From Clostridia bacterium (GTDB lineage Bacteria > Bacillota > Clostridia > Christensenellales > DTU072): DNA of 9,661 nucleotides. The notes below the pieces were generated by a model. The model did not search any database. It worked only from the letters and a program-made list of their open reading frames with translations, and had not been told where the DNA came from. Below, piece by piece: positions 1 through 7,333 of the stretch (its first letter is position 1; each line of letters opens with the position of its first letter). Location of the stretch: contig JAQVTZ010000065.1 in NCBI GenBank assembly GCA_028699795.1, positions 1 through 9,661 of the forward strand, given 5' to 3'. A program made the position numbers and the translations under genes.

Positions 1-672
1 GGCTTCTTCGTTGGTGAAATACGCATAAGCCTCTCCTACCGTCATCTTGCGACGCTTGCGACGCTTGGGCATGATACTGCCGAGAAAATCCCCGACATTG
101 TTGTCACTTCCTCCGCCACCGATGGGACCGAGTTGCAACGATTTGGGCTGTTCTTCCACCTCGATTTCGAGAGGGATTTTGTCCAGCTTACCCTCGCGGA
201 ACTCTCTATATAACTGTTCGCGAAGCTCTTGGTCGGGCGTATCTTGATGCGCCTTTTTCTTGACGGGGAATAACGCTTCTACAATTTTCCGTTCGGCGGT
301 TTCTTTGGCTTTGGGCTCTACTTCGCTGATTTTTTCTTCTCGCACCAGACGAATGCCGACTTCTACAAGATCTCTGACCATGGATTCGACATCGCGCCCC
401 ACATAACCTACTTCGGTAAACTTGGTCGCTTCCACTTTTACGAAAGGCGCCTTAACGAGTTTGGCAAGTCTTCTTGCGATTTCGGTTTTGCCGACACCCG
501 TCGGGCCCTTCATGATAATATTTTTGGGAGTAATTTCGTCCCTGACTTCGGGAGGAAGTTGGCTTCTGCGGTATCGGTTGCGCAAGGCTACCGCCACCGC
601 TTTTTTGGCCTCTTGCTGACTTATAATATATCTGTCTAATTCGGTTACAATCTGTTTTGGCGTAAGATCCAT
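1..672 (-). CDS. hslU: HslU, AAA+ unfoldase subunit of the HslVU protease (partial, N-terminal 224 residues)
   Basis: HslU forms a hexameric ATPase ring that unfolds substrates and feeds them into the HslV peptidase in the cytoplasm. The reading frame starts at the ATG at 672-670 and is still open at the window edge, so the 3' part is missing. Visible hallmarks are the N-terminal MDLTPKQIVTELDRYIISQ segment, the Walker A motif GPTGVGKT at residues 56-63, and the pore-loop motif GYVGRD at residues 89-94 that grips substrate. From about residue 110 onward lies the charged I-domain insertion, with a glycine-rich stretch near 185-189 and a basic cluster KRRKRRK near 203-209 followed by MTVGEA. 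Walker B, sensor and C-terminal docking residues lie outside the window. The start is fixed by an AGGAGGT ribosome binding site six bases upstream; the hslV stop codon overlaps this site. The family assignment is very secure. Confidence 0.97.
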   Translation of the reverse strand, partial: MDLTPKQIVTELDRYIISQQEAKKAVAVALRNRYRRSQLPPEVRDEITPKNIIMKGPTGVGKTEIARRLAKLVKAPFVKVEATKFTEVGYVGRDVESMVRDLVEVGIRLVREEKISEVEPKAKETAERKIVEALFPVKKKAHQDTPDQELREQLYREFREGKLDKIPLEIEVEEQPKSLQLGPIGGGGSDNNVGDFLGSIMPKRRKRRKMTVGEAYAYFTNEEA

Positions 673-677
673 AGTTG

Positions 678-684
678 ACCTCCT
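678..684 (-). promoter_or_regulatory. Ribosome binding site of hslU, overlapping the hslV stop codon
   Basis: On the minus strand the bases read TAGGAGGTCAACTATG. The TAG ends hslV and its last two bases begin the AGGAGGT Shine-Dalgarno site, placed five to six bases before the hslU start. A ribosome finishing hslV would sit on the hslU initiation region, which fits matched production of the two HslVU subunits. The coupling is inferred from the layout. Confidence 0.85.
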
Positions 685-1213
685 AAACTATCTCTATCGT
701 GAGATTATGGTTGGTAAAAATACACACATCGGCGGCAATCTTCATACTGCGCCGCACGATTTCTTCGGCCGAAAGCTCCGTGTTTTCTAGCAATGCCCTT
801 GCCGCAGACAGCGCATAATTGCCGCCGCTGCCTATGGCGCAAACACCCTGTTCGGGGTCTACCACATTGCCGTCGCCGCCCACAATAAATAAGTTTTCTT
901 TATCGGCTACAATGAGCATCGCTTCTAGATTGCGCATCATGTTGCCTTTGCGCCACTCCTCGGCAAGCTCAACCGCGCTTCGCATCAGATTTCCGCTGTA
1001 TTTTTGCAGCATTTCTTCGAATTTTTCGCTGAGGGTAAACGCATCGCTGACCGAGCCCGCGAAGCCTACCACCACTTTGTCTTCGTATATTCTTTTTACT
1101 TTTTTTGCGTTTCCCTTTAGGATAACGCTTTGACCCATCGTCACCTGTCCGTCACCGCCTATCGCGGTTATTCCGTTGCGGCGCACGGCGCAGATGGTTG
1201 TACCTTCTAACAT
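683..1213 (-). CDS. hslV: HslV, proteasome-like peptidase subunit of HslVU
   Basis: HslV is an N-terminal-nucleophile peptidase that forms a double hexamer and degrades proteins unfolded by HslU. The 176-residue product has the normal family length. Family landmarks are TTICAVRRNG at 5-14, GGDGQVTMG at 19-27, the conserved lysine at about K38 in KGNAKKV, GFAGSVSDAFTL at 50-61, and GSGGNYAL at 128-135. By alignment to the Escherichia coli protein, whose mature form begins TTIVSVRRNG, the nucleophile should be Thr5. That would require removal of Met-Leu-Glu-Gly. The start is the ATG at 1213-1211, preceded by GAGGTG with good spacing, and no in-frame start lies between it and Thr5. The gene sits 11 bases after trmFO and 10 bases before hslU. 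In Bacillus subtilis the orthologue CodW uses an N-terminal serine; none is present here, so this looks like a threonine-type enzyme. Confidence 0.97.
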   Translation of the reverse strand: MLEGTTICAVRRNGITAIGGDGQVTMGQSVILKGNAKKVKRIYEDKVVVGFAGSVSDAFTLSEKFEEMLQKYSGNLMRSAVELAEEWRKGNMMRNLEAMLIVADKENLFIVGGDGNVVDPEQGVCAIGSGGNYALSAARALLENTELSAEEIVRRSMKIAADVCIFTNHNLTIEIV

Positions 1214-1218
1214 AAAAT

Positions 1219-1224
1219 CACCTC
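1219..1224 (-). promoter_or_regulatory. Ribosome binding site of hslV
   Basis: GAGGTG follows directly on the TAA stop codon of trmFO and lies five bases before the hslV ATG. It supports the ATG at 1213 as the true start, and therefore the four-residue leader before the predicted catalytic threonine. Confidence 0.75.
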
Positions 1225-2526
1225 TTAGTCCGCAAAAATTGTTTTGCGGTATTTGTTGATATCCTGTAACGCGCGTTCGGCATACGCCTGTCTGCGCGCT
1301 TGTTTGTTGCGAATTTGCTCTTGTAACGGCGGCACCAGCTCAAAACTGACATGCATCGGCGCAAAGTTATCCGTAGCTTGGGACAAATACTTGCACAAAG
1401 CGCCGCTCATGGTTGTTGTGGGGAGGGGCAAGGGCGTTTTGCCTTTCTGTAGCCTTGCCATATGAATTCCTGCGAGAATGCCCGTCATTGCGCTTTCCAT
1501 ATAACCTTCGACACCTGTCAACTGCCCCGCAAAAAATACATAGGGATTACTCTTAATGTTTAGGCAAGAAGTAAGCACCGAGGGGCTGTTGATGTAGGTA
1601 TTGCGGTGCATCACGCCGTATCTGACGAATTCGGCGTTTGCAAGCGCGGGTATCATACGAAAGACACGACGCTGTTCTGGAAAGGTAAGATTGGTTTGGA
1701 ATCCTACTAGATTGAGCATGCTGTCGTAGTTATCCTCTTTGCGGAGTTGGACGACCGCGTGCGCCTTTTGGCCGTCCGGGCTGCGAAGTCCTACGGGGCG
1801 CATCGGCCCGAAACGCAAACTTTCTTCTCCGCGCGCCGCCATAACCTCTATCGGCATACAACCTTCGAACACATCCCCTTTCTCAAATGATTTTAGCACA
1901 ACGGTAGCCGCTCCGACAAGTTCTTTTACAAAGTTTTTGTATTCCTCCGCATTCATGGGACAATTAAGGTAATCCGCGGGGCCTTTGCCGTATCTGCTGC
2001 AGTAATACGCTTTGGACATATCGACGCTTTCCGCAGTGATAATGGGCGCAACCGCATCGTAAAAATGTAAATATTTTGCGCCCGTGACAGCGCGGATGCT
2101 TTCTTCCATCCCTTTGGAGGTCAAGGGTCCTGTCGCGACAATTGTATTATTGTCAATTGTCACGCATTCTTCCCTGATAATCTGCAAGTCACCCGCAGCA
2201 ACAAGCAATTTTTCTACACTTTCCGAAAATAGCGACCTGTCTACCGCAAGCGCGCCGCCCGCAGGCACTTTCGAAAGTTCCGCCGCCTGCAAAACAAGGG
2301 AGTCCAACTCCCTCATCTCCGCTTTTAGAAGCCCCTGAGGCGTACAGGGGTCTTCGCTTTTTAGGCTGTTGCTGCAAACCAATTCGGCAAGACCGCCTGT
2401 GGCATGCGCAGGGGTCAGCTTGGCGGGTCTCATTTCATATAAATCCACATGAAAACCCGCTTTCAGCAACTGATAACAGGCTTCTACACCTGCCAGACCT
2501 CCGCCTATTACTTTAATTCTGTTCAT
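1225..2526 (-). CDS. trmFO: TrmFO, folate/FAD-dependent tRNA (uracil-54-C5)-methyltransferase
   Basis: TrmFO makes ribothymidine at position 54 of the tRNA T-loop, taking the one-carbon unit from methylenetetrahydrofolate and reducing it with FADH2. With the start at 2526 the product is 433 residues, typical for the family. The N-terminal FAD-binding motif IGGGLAGVEA spans residues 7-16 and is followed by LYEMRP at 29-34. The conserved AELVCSNSLKSE holds Cys51, and EGCMPIEVMAARG holds Cys223; these match the two functional cysteines known from the Bacillus subtilis enzyme (Cys53 and Cys226). GVMHRNTYINSP (304-315) and FFAGQLTGVEGYMESAMTG (331-349) are also family signatures. The start overlaps topA by 14 bases. 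An ATG three codons upstream (2535) is a possible alternative. A still longer reading from 2595 would add residues unlike the family N terminus. The glycine-rich FAD motif close to the start favours 2526. Confidence 0.96.
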   Translation of the reverse strand: MNRIKVIGGGLAGVEACYQLLKAGFHVDLYEMRPAKLTPAHATGGLAELVCSNSLKSEDPCTPQGLLKAEMRELDSLVLQAAELSKVPAGGALAVDRSLFSESVEKLLVAAGDLQIIREECVTIDNNTIVATGPLTSKGMEESIRAVTGAKYLHFYDAVAPIITAESVDMSKAYYCSRYGKGPADYLNCPMNAEEYKNFVKELVGAATVVLKSFEKGDVFEGCMPIEVMAARGEESLRFGPMRPVGLRSPDGQKAHAVVQLRKEDNYDSMLNLVGFQTNLTFPEQRRVFRMIPALANAEFVRYGVMHRNTYINSPSVLTSCLNIKSNPYVFFAGQLTGVEGYMESAMTGILAGIHMARLQKGKTPLPLPTTTMSGALCKYLSQATDNFAPMHVSFELVPPLQEQIRNKQARRQAYAERALQDINKYRKTIFAD

Positions 2527-4633
2527 TTTCTCCATTCTGTTTTTCTTCGGGCGGCGCAAGTACGACATGCTTGCAAGTTCTGTTGGTGCAAACATATTGT
2601 TTTTTGCCGCCGCTTTCTACAATCCGCATCGTATTGTTGCATACGGGACAGAATATCGGCGCGGGAATTTCCCACGACATAAATTTGCATTTAGGATAAT
2701 TGGAACATCCATAGAATACCTTGCCGGATCTGCTGTGGCACTTTGTTACGGTACCGCCGCAAGCGGGACATACTCCCACTGGCACAATAATGCTTTTGAT
2801 GTTTTTGCATCGCGGATAGTTGGGACAGGCAAGGAATTTTCCGTATTTGCCTTCCTTCACCACCATATTGGCGCCGCATTTTTCGCACACGACATCGCTT
2901 ACTTCTTCGATGAGCGTCAGCTTTTTTTCGTTCGCCGCCGCTTTTTTGATATCTTTTGTGAAATCGGGATAAAATGCCTTAAGAATACTCTGCCATTCTA
3001 CACCGCGCTCTATCTCGTCCAAATCCTTTTCCATATCGGCAGTAAACTTGCTGTCTACAATATTATTGAAGAAGGTTTCCATAAACTCGGTCACGGTTTC
3101 GCCCAAATTGGTGGGCCTGATAAACTTTTGCTCTTTTACCGTGTATTCGCGCTTTGCGAGCACGCTTATTACGGAAGCGTAAGTAGAGGGACGCCCTATT
3201 CCGTTTTCTTCCATCGCTTTTACAAGCGTCGCATCCGAAAACCTTGTGGGCGGCTTCGTAAATTTCTGCTCTGTTTTGATTTCTTTTAGCGAAAGCTCTT
3301 CGCCTTCTCTTAAGTCGGGGAGGTTGGAACTCATTTCTTCCTCCTCTGGTTTGTCTACTTCGTAAACAATCGTAAATCCTTTAAAAATCAGCGTTTTACC
3401 GCCTAATTTAAACCCGTACTTTGCGCCGCTTTGGGATTTCGCCTCTACTCTTACAGTAAGAGTGTTATACTCTGCGTCTTTCATTTGACTTGCGATAAAT
3501 CTGTCATAAATGAGCTTATAAAGCTTATATTGGTTGCGCTGAAGTTTGTCTTTTACGCTTTCGGGCGTACGCTCTAAAGATATGGGACGGATACATTCGT
3601 GGGCGTCTTGCGCATTTTGGGACTTGGTCGCATAATAGTTGGGCTTGGAGGGTACATACTCCGCGCCGTATTTTTCTTTGATAAATTGTAAAGTAGCTTG
3701 CTGCATATCCGCGGCAACACGAACGCTGTCCGTACGGATATAGGTGACGAATGCGGTTTGCCCTTCGCCTCCCAATTCTACACCTTCATAAAGCTGTTGG
3801 GCTACCTGCATCACTTGAGGCGCGGTAAGCCCGAGTTTTTGCGAGCCGTCCTGTTGCAGGGTAGAAGTCATAAACGGTGCCTGCGGGCGGGATTTGGAAG
3901 TGCCGCGCTTCACGCTGTTGATACTCCAATGCGCGTCTTCGAGCTCCGCAAGTATATTTTTGGTTTCGGCTTCGCTGCCGACCTTAATCTTTTTGCCGCC
4001 CTTATCCGCAAGTGCGGCTTTAATAAGGGGTGATTTCGTGCCAGCTTTCAGCAAAATAGCGTTGATGTTCCAATATTCTTCGGGAACAAACGCTTTGATT
4101 TCGCGTTCGCGATCCACAATCATTTTGAGCGCGGCAGATTGTACCCTTCCTCCCGATAACCCTGTCTTGATTTTTCGGCTGAGAATAGGACTTACTTTGT
4201 ATCCCACAAGACGATCCAATACTCTGCGCGCCTGTTGGGCGTCCACAAGGTTCAAATTGATTTTGCGGGGCTTATTGATAGCCTGCACAACCGCTTTGTT
4301 ACTAATCTCGTTAAACTCAATTCTGTTTTCTTTGTCCCCAAGTCCCAGCGTGTTGGATAAATGCCAACTAATGGCTTCGCCTTCGCGGTCCGGGTCGGTT
4401 GCGAGATAAACTTCGTCGCTCTCTTTTACCGTCTGTTTCAGCTTTTTAATAAGGTCTTTTTTGCTTTGGTTGATGACATATTCAGGCTTAAAGTTGTGTT
4501 CGGTATCAACACCCAGCGTCTTTTCGGGAAGGTCGCAAATGTGTCCGCCGGACGCCATCACTTTGTAGCCCGCACCTAAATATTTCTGGATCGTTTTTGC
4601 TTTGGAAGGTGACTCGACTATAACTAATTTCAT
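2513..4633 (-). CDS. topA: TopA, type IA DNA topoisomerase I
   Basis: TopA relaxes negative supercoils by cutting one strand through a 5'-phosphotyrosine link and passing the other. The 706-residue product is full length. The TOPRIM domain starts at residue 1, with VESPSKA carrying Glu7 and the acidic triad Asp80, Asp82, Glu84 in ATDPDREGEA. The active-site motif is YIRTDS with the nucleophile Tyr298. Downstream are HECIRP (345-350) and GRPSTYASVI (480-489), both standard for the toroidal core. Three C-terminal Cys4 zinc ribbons follow: Cys583/586/603/609, Cys622/625/643/649 and Cys662/665/682/687. A short hydrophilic tail ends the protein. The start ATG lies six bases after the dprA stop, with GGAG 11 bases upstream inside the last dprA codons. 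The 3' end overlaps trmFO by 14 bases. This dprA-topA-trmFO order is a conserved Bacillota arrangement. Confidence 0.98.
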   Translation of the reverse strand: MKLVIVESPSKAKTIQKYLGAGYKVMASGGHICDLPEKTLGVDTEHNFKPEYVINQSKKDLIKKLKQTVKESDEVYLATDPDREGEAISWHLSNTLGLGDKENRIEFNEISNKAVVQAINKPRKINLNLVDAQQARRVLDRLVGYKVSPILSRKIKTGLSGGRVQSAALKMIVDREREIKAFVPEEYWNINAILLKAGTKSPLIKAALADKGGKKIKVGSEAETKNILAELEDAHWSINSVKRGTSKSRPQAPFMTSTLQQDGSQKLGLTAPQVMQVAQQLYEGVELGGEGQTAFVTYIRTDSVRVAADMQQATLQFIKEKYGAEYVPSKPNYYATKSQNAQDAHECIRPISLERTPESVKDKLQRNQYKLYKLIYDRFIASQMKDAEYNTLTVRVEAKSQSGAKYGFKLGGKTLIFKGFTIVYEVDKPEEEEMSSNLPDLREGEELSLKEIKTEQKFTKPPTRFSDATLVKAMEENGIGRPSTYASVISVLAKREYTVKEQKFIRPTNLGETVTEFMETFFNNIVDSKFTADMEKDLDEIERGVEWQSILKAFYPDFTKDIKKAAANEKKLTLIEEVSDVVCEKCGANMVVKEGKYGKFLACPNYPRCKNIKSIIVPVGVCPACGGTVTKCHSRSGKVFYGCSNYPKCKFMSWEIPAPIFCPVCNNTMRIVESGGKKQYVCTNRTCKHVVLAPPEEKQNGENEQN

Positions 4634-4639
4634 AATGTA

Positions 4640-5725
4640 TTATACTCCGTAGTAATTGTTTTCTAGTTTTTTTATGATTCCGAAGAGCTCGAGCCGCGTA
4701 AGCATTGCGTTAAGCTCGGACACCCCTAGTCCGCTTAGCTCGATCAGTTCTTCGAAGTTCAGTTCTGCAAAGCCCAACGCGTCTACCAGCTTTTCTTCTA
4801 AAAAGTCCAGCTGCATGGCAGAAACCTGCTCTTTTCGGCTATGTATGTTTAGCCTTTCGGCGATATCATCAGGCGTAAACACGATACAATGAGGATATTC
4901 TCGTATCAACAGATTACTGCCCAATCCCCTTTTAGAGGTAACATTGGAGGGTACCGTAAATAAATCGCGGTTTTGACTTATCGCATCGTTTGCCGTAAGC
5001 AAAGACCCGCTTTTTAGCCCAGCCTCCGTTACCAACACGCCTTTGGACAATCCGCTGATAATACGGTTTCTTTCGGGGAATTGGAAGTTGTTGGGCGCGA
5101 CACCGGGTCCGTATTCCGAGATGATAAGCCCCTCTTCTTCTATCCTCTTATATAATGCCGCGTTATCCGCGGGATATACTTTGTCGATACCGCATCCGAG
5201 TACGGCAATTGTTTTGCCTCCCGTATCGAGCGCGGCTCTGTGCGCTTCGCTGTCTATCCCTCTTGCAAGTCCGCTCACTATTGTCAAACCGCATTTCGCA
5301 AGCGTTCCTGCAAAATCCCGAGTAACCTCCAGCCCGTATCGGCTGGGACTGCGCGAACCGACTATCCCGATACAATCGGTAGTGAGAAGCCCGATATCGC
5401 CCCTGCAGTAAAGTAATAACGGCGGACAACCTATCTCTTTTAGCATTGCGGAATAGGCATCGTCGAAAAGGGATACGATTTTTATTTTTGCCTCGTCCAG
5501 CGACTTTAATTCCCTGTTTAACAAACCTTCGTCGGAAACGGTATCCGCCATAATGCGTTCGGTTTCGGCATTGAAACGATCTGCTATCGCCTTGCGGTAT
5601 TTTGCAAAAGATTTCCTTATGTCGTGGTTTTGGGCAAGCGCCATTATTTTATGCATTTTGGGCGTAGAGAAGCCGCATATTCTGTTAAGCCATAATAATG
5701 TCTTCTGTTTTTCGCAGGTGTTCAT
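4640..5725 (-). CDS. dprA: DprA/Smf, DNA-processing protein A
   Basis: DprA binds incoming single-stranded DNA in the cytoplasm during natural transformation and loads RecA onto it. It is also widely kept in species not known to be competent. The product has 361 residues. An N-terminal helical region (about 1-100) precedes the Rossmann-like core. The core shows GIVGSRSPSRYG (120-131), SGLARGID (151-158), AVLGCGIDKVYP (174-185), FPERNRIISGLS (216-227) and EAGLKSGSLLTA (234-245). GSNLLI at 269-274 closes the core, and a winged-helix-like domain (about 303-358) ends the protein. After FTVP the family usually has Gly; here it is Ser260. The ATG overlaps the comM stop as ATGA, and GAGGAG lies nine bases upstream within comM, which fixes the start. 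topA follows six bases after the stop. Confidence 0.96.
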   Translation of the reverse strand: MNTCEKQKTLLWLNRICGFSTPKMHKIMALAQNHDIRKSFAKYRKAIADRFNAETERIMADTVSDEGLLNRELKSLDEAKIKIVSLFDDAYSAMLKEIGCPPLLLYCRGDIGLLTTDCIGIVGSRSPSRYGLEVTRDFAGTLAKCGLTIVSGLARGIDSEAHRAALDTGGKTIAVLGCGIDKVYPADNAALYKRIEEEGLIISEYGPGVAPNNFQFPERNRIISGLSKGVLVTEAGLKSGSLLTANDAISQNRDLFTVPSNVTSKRGLGSNLLIREYPHCIVFTPDDIAERLNIHSRKEQVSAMQLDFLEEKLVDALGFAELNFEELIELSGLGVSELNAMLTRLELFGIIKKLENNYYGV

Positions 5726-7248
5726 TGATGTAAACTCCTCGCTCTGTACTGTATGGCTTCGGCAATGTCGGCAATTTGTATCGCTTCACTCTCTCTCAAG
5801 TCGGCTATCGTGCGCGCGGTTTTCACAATACGCGTTAACCCTCTTGCGCTCAGTTTGAGCCGCGCAAACGCAGACTCCAACAACTTTTCGCAGTCGGATG
5901 ACAGCGCGCAATATTTCTTTATTTGGGCGTTGGTCATCTTCGCATTGGTATAAAATCCTTTGCCTGCAAACCTTTTGCGCTGGATTTCGCGCGCCCTTTC
6001 TACCCGCGATTTGATTTGCGCGCTGGTTTCTACCGCGACATTGTTCTTTAGTTCGCCGTACTCGACACCGTCCACATCCACATAAATATCGATTCTGTCT
6101 AATAAAGGGCCCGATATCCTCGCGCGGTACTTGCGTTTTTCGAGCGGCGTGCAAGTGCATTCGCGCAACCTGCTTCCGTCGAAACCGCAAGGGCAGGGGT
6201 TCATACTCGCGATAAGCATAAAACTTGCGGGATACTCTATCGTACGCTGTACGCGCGATACTGTAATTGTGCCGTCTTCCAACGGTTGGCGGAGCGTTTC
6301 TAGCGTTTTTTTGTTGTATTCGGGCATCTCGTCCAAAAACAACACGCCGTTATGGGCAAGGCTGACCTCTCCCGGTTTGCTTTGTGCTCCTCCGCCGATA
6401 AGGCTGAAAAGACTTGCCGTATGATGCGGCGTTCGGAAAGGCCGCAAGGTCACCATACCCTGCTCGCCGTCCGTTTTGCCGGCCACGCTATGTATTTTGG
6501 TTGTCTCGATTGCCTCCTCGAAGGTCATATCGGGCATAATGGTAGGGACACACTTCGCAAGCATTGTTTTGCCTGCCCCCGGCGGTCCGCAAAGCAACAT
6601 ATTGTGTCCGCCCGCAACCGCAATCTCAAGCGCGCGTTTGGCGCAAGACTGCCCTTTAACATCGGCCATATCCACACCGTATTTGCTTATCGCGGCGGTT
6701 GATTCATATTGGGTATTCGGCACAGGCTCTTTCGCCATGATTCCGCCCAAAAAGGAGCAAACATCGGACAGGGAAGACAATGCGTACACTTCTGCTCCTA
6801 TGATATAGCTTGCCTCTTTGGCGTTATCGTAAGGCACGATAAACTTTTTGTGCCCGTCTTGCAACGCGCTGATAAGCAATGGTAAAATGCCGTTTACCCT
6901 TCTGATTCCGCCATCTAGCGATAACTCACCTATCATAATATATTCTGCGATATTATCTTGCGGTATTTGTTCGGTACCTGCAAGAAATCCCACGGCTATC
7001 GGCAGGTCAAACGCCGACCCATTTTTGGCGGTATCCGCGGGCGCAAGGTTCACGGTTACTTTGCGCGGCATAAAATCGTAACTAGAGTTGCGTACCGCCG
7101 AACGCACGCGGTTGCGCGCTTCCCTAACCGAAGCGCCCGCCAAACCGACAATGTCGAAGCCGGGCACTCCTCCTTGCACATCTACTTCAATATCGACGGG
7201 ATATCCTGTTATCCCTTCTAGCGAGTAGGTTTTTATTACGGCCAGCAT
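5722..7248 (-). CDS. comM: ComM/YifB family Mg-chelatase-like AAA+ ATPase
   Basis: In gamma-proteobacteria ComM is a hexameric helicase that promotes branch migration while transformed DNA is integrated. The 508-residue product here has the family's usual length. Residues 1-170 form the Lon-protease-like ChlI domain, with VPGFDIVGLA (28-37), VNLAPAD (66-72) and GSAFDLPIA (77-85). The AAA+ module has Walker A GPPGAGKT (221-228), FRTPHHTASL (271-280), Walker B VLFLDEMPE (302-310) and GPLLDRID (380-387), the last carrying the likely arginine finger. Cys352, Cys354, Cys364 and Cys366, starting in NPCPCG, form the small zinc-binding insertion typical of the family. The C-terminal helical Mg_chelatase_C domain ends the protein. 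The start is the ATG at 7248-7246, four bases after GAGGG; an upstream TTG at 7281 would add 11 residues absent from relatives. The partner dprA overlaps its 3' end. That the helicase role holds in this organism is inferred. Confidence 0.95.
   Translation of the reverse strand: MLAVIKTYSLEGITGYPVDIEVDVQGGVPGFDIVGLAGASVREARNRVRSAVRNSSYDFMPRKVTVNLAPADTAKNGSAFDLPIAVGFLAGTEQIPQDNIAEYIMIGELSLDGGIRRVNGILPLLISALQDGHKKFIVPYDNAKEASYIIGAEVYALSSLSDVCSFLGGIMAKEPVPNTQYESTAAISKYGVDMADVKGQSCAKRALEIAVAGGHNMLLCGPPGAGKTMLAKCVPTIMPDMTFEEAIETTKIHSVAGKTDGEQGMVTLRPFRTPHHTASLFSLIGGGAQSKPGEVSLAHNGVLFLDEMPEYNKKTLETLRQPLEDGTITVSRVQRTIEYPASFMLIASMNPCPCGFDGSRLRECTCTPLEKRKYRARISGPLLDRIDIYVDVDGVEYGELKNNVAVETSAQIKSRVERAREIQRKRFAGKGFYTNAKMTNAQIKKYCALSSDCEKLLESAFARLKLSARGLTRIVKTARTIADLRESEAIQIADIAEAIQYRARSLHQ
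5735..5740 (-). promoter_or_regulatory. Ribosome binding site of dprA inside comM
   Basis: GAGGAG lies in the last codons of comM, nine bases before the dprA ATG, and the two genes overlap by four bases (ATGA). The site supports the chosen dprA start and suggests re-initiation by ribosomes ending comM. Confidence 0.75.
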
Positions 7249-7252
7249 TTTT

Positions 7253-7258
7253 CCCTCT
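7253..7258 (-). promoter_or_regulatory. Ribosome binding site of comM
   Basis: AGAGGG lies four bases before the ATG at 7248. This favours that ATG over the TTG at 7281 and gives a product beginning MLAVIKTYSLEGI, the usual family N terminus. Confidence 0.7.
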
Positions 7259-7290
7259 TTATCCCAAGTTTCTCTATTCAATATTTCCTA

Positions 7291-7330
7291 AGAAAGAAAG
7301 GCCGCTTTTTGCAAACGGCCCCTTTTTTCT
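7291..7330 (-). terminator. Predicted intrinsic terminator after the membrane-protein gene, possibly bidirectional
   Basis: On the minus strand the hairpin at 7320-7300 reads GGCCGTTT-GCAAA-AAGCGGCC: an eight-pair stem with one G-U pair and a five-base loop. It is followed by TTTCTTTCT, a T-rich but interrupted tail. It begins 13 bases after the stop codon of the 760-residue membrane protein. On the plus strand the same stem is followed by CC and then six Ts, so it could also stop antisense transcription. The broken T tract suggests termination may be incomplete and allow readthrough into comM. The gap 7249-7333 holds this hairpin and the comM ribosome binding site. I could not identify a convincing promoter there. 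Confidence 0.75.
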
Positions 7331-7333
7331 TGA

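Noticed and set aside
2524..2595. Upstream ATG at 2595 as the trmFO start
   Set aside because: It would add 23 residues encoded by the zinc-ribbon end of topA ahead of the FAD motif, unlike known TrmFO proteins, and would create an 83-base overlap.
2567..3289. Plus-strand open frame of 240 codons
   Set aside because: It lies wholly antisense to trmFO's 5' end and the zinc-ribbon part of topA, has no recognisable domain or ribosome binding site, and is explained by the codon use of the real gene.
3894..4409. Plus-strand open frame of 171 codons
   Set aside because: It is antisense to the conserved catalytic core of topA, and its Ser/Leu-rich low-information product is typical of a shadow frame.
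5043..5411. Plus-strand open frame of 122 codons
   Set aside because: It is antisense to the conserved Rossmann core of dprA and has no family features.
7246..7281. TTG at 7281 as the comM start
   Set aside because: The ATG at 7248 has a GAGGG site at proper spacing and gives the usual ComM/YifB N terminus and length.
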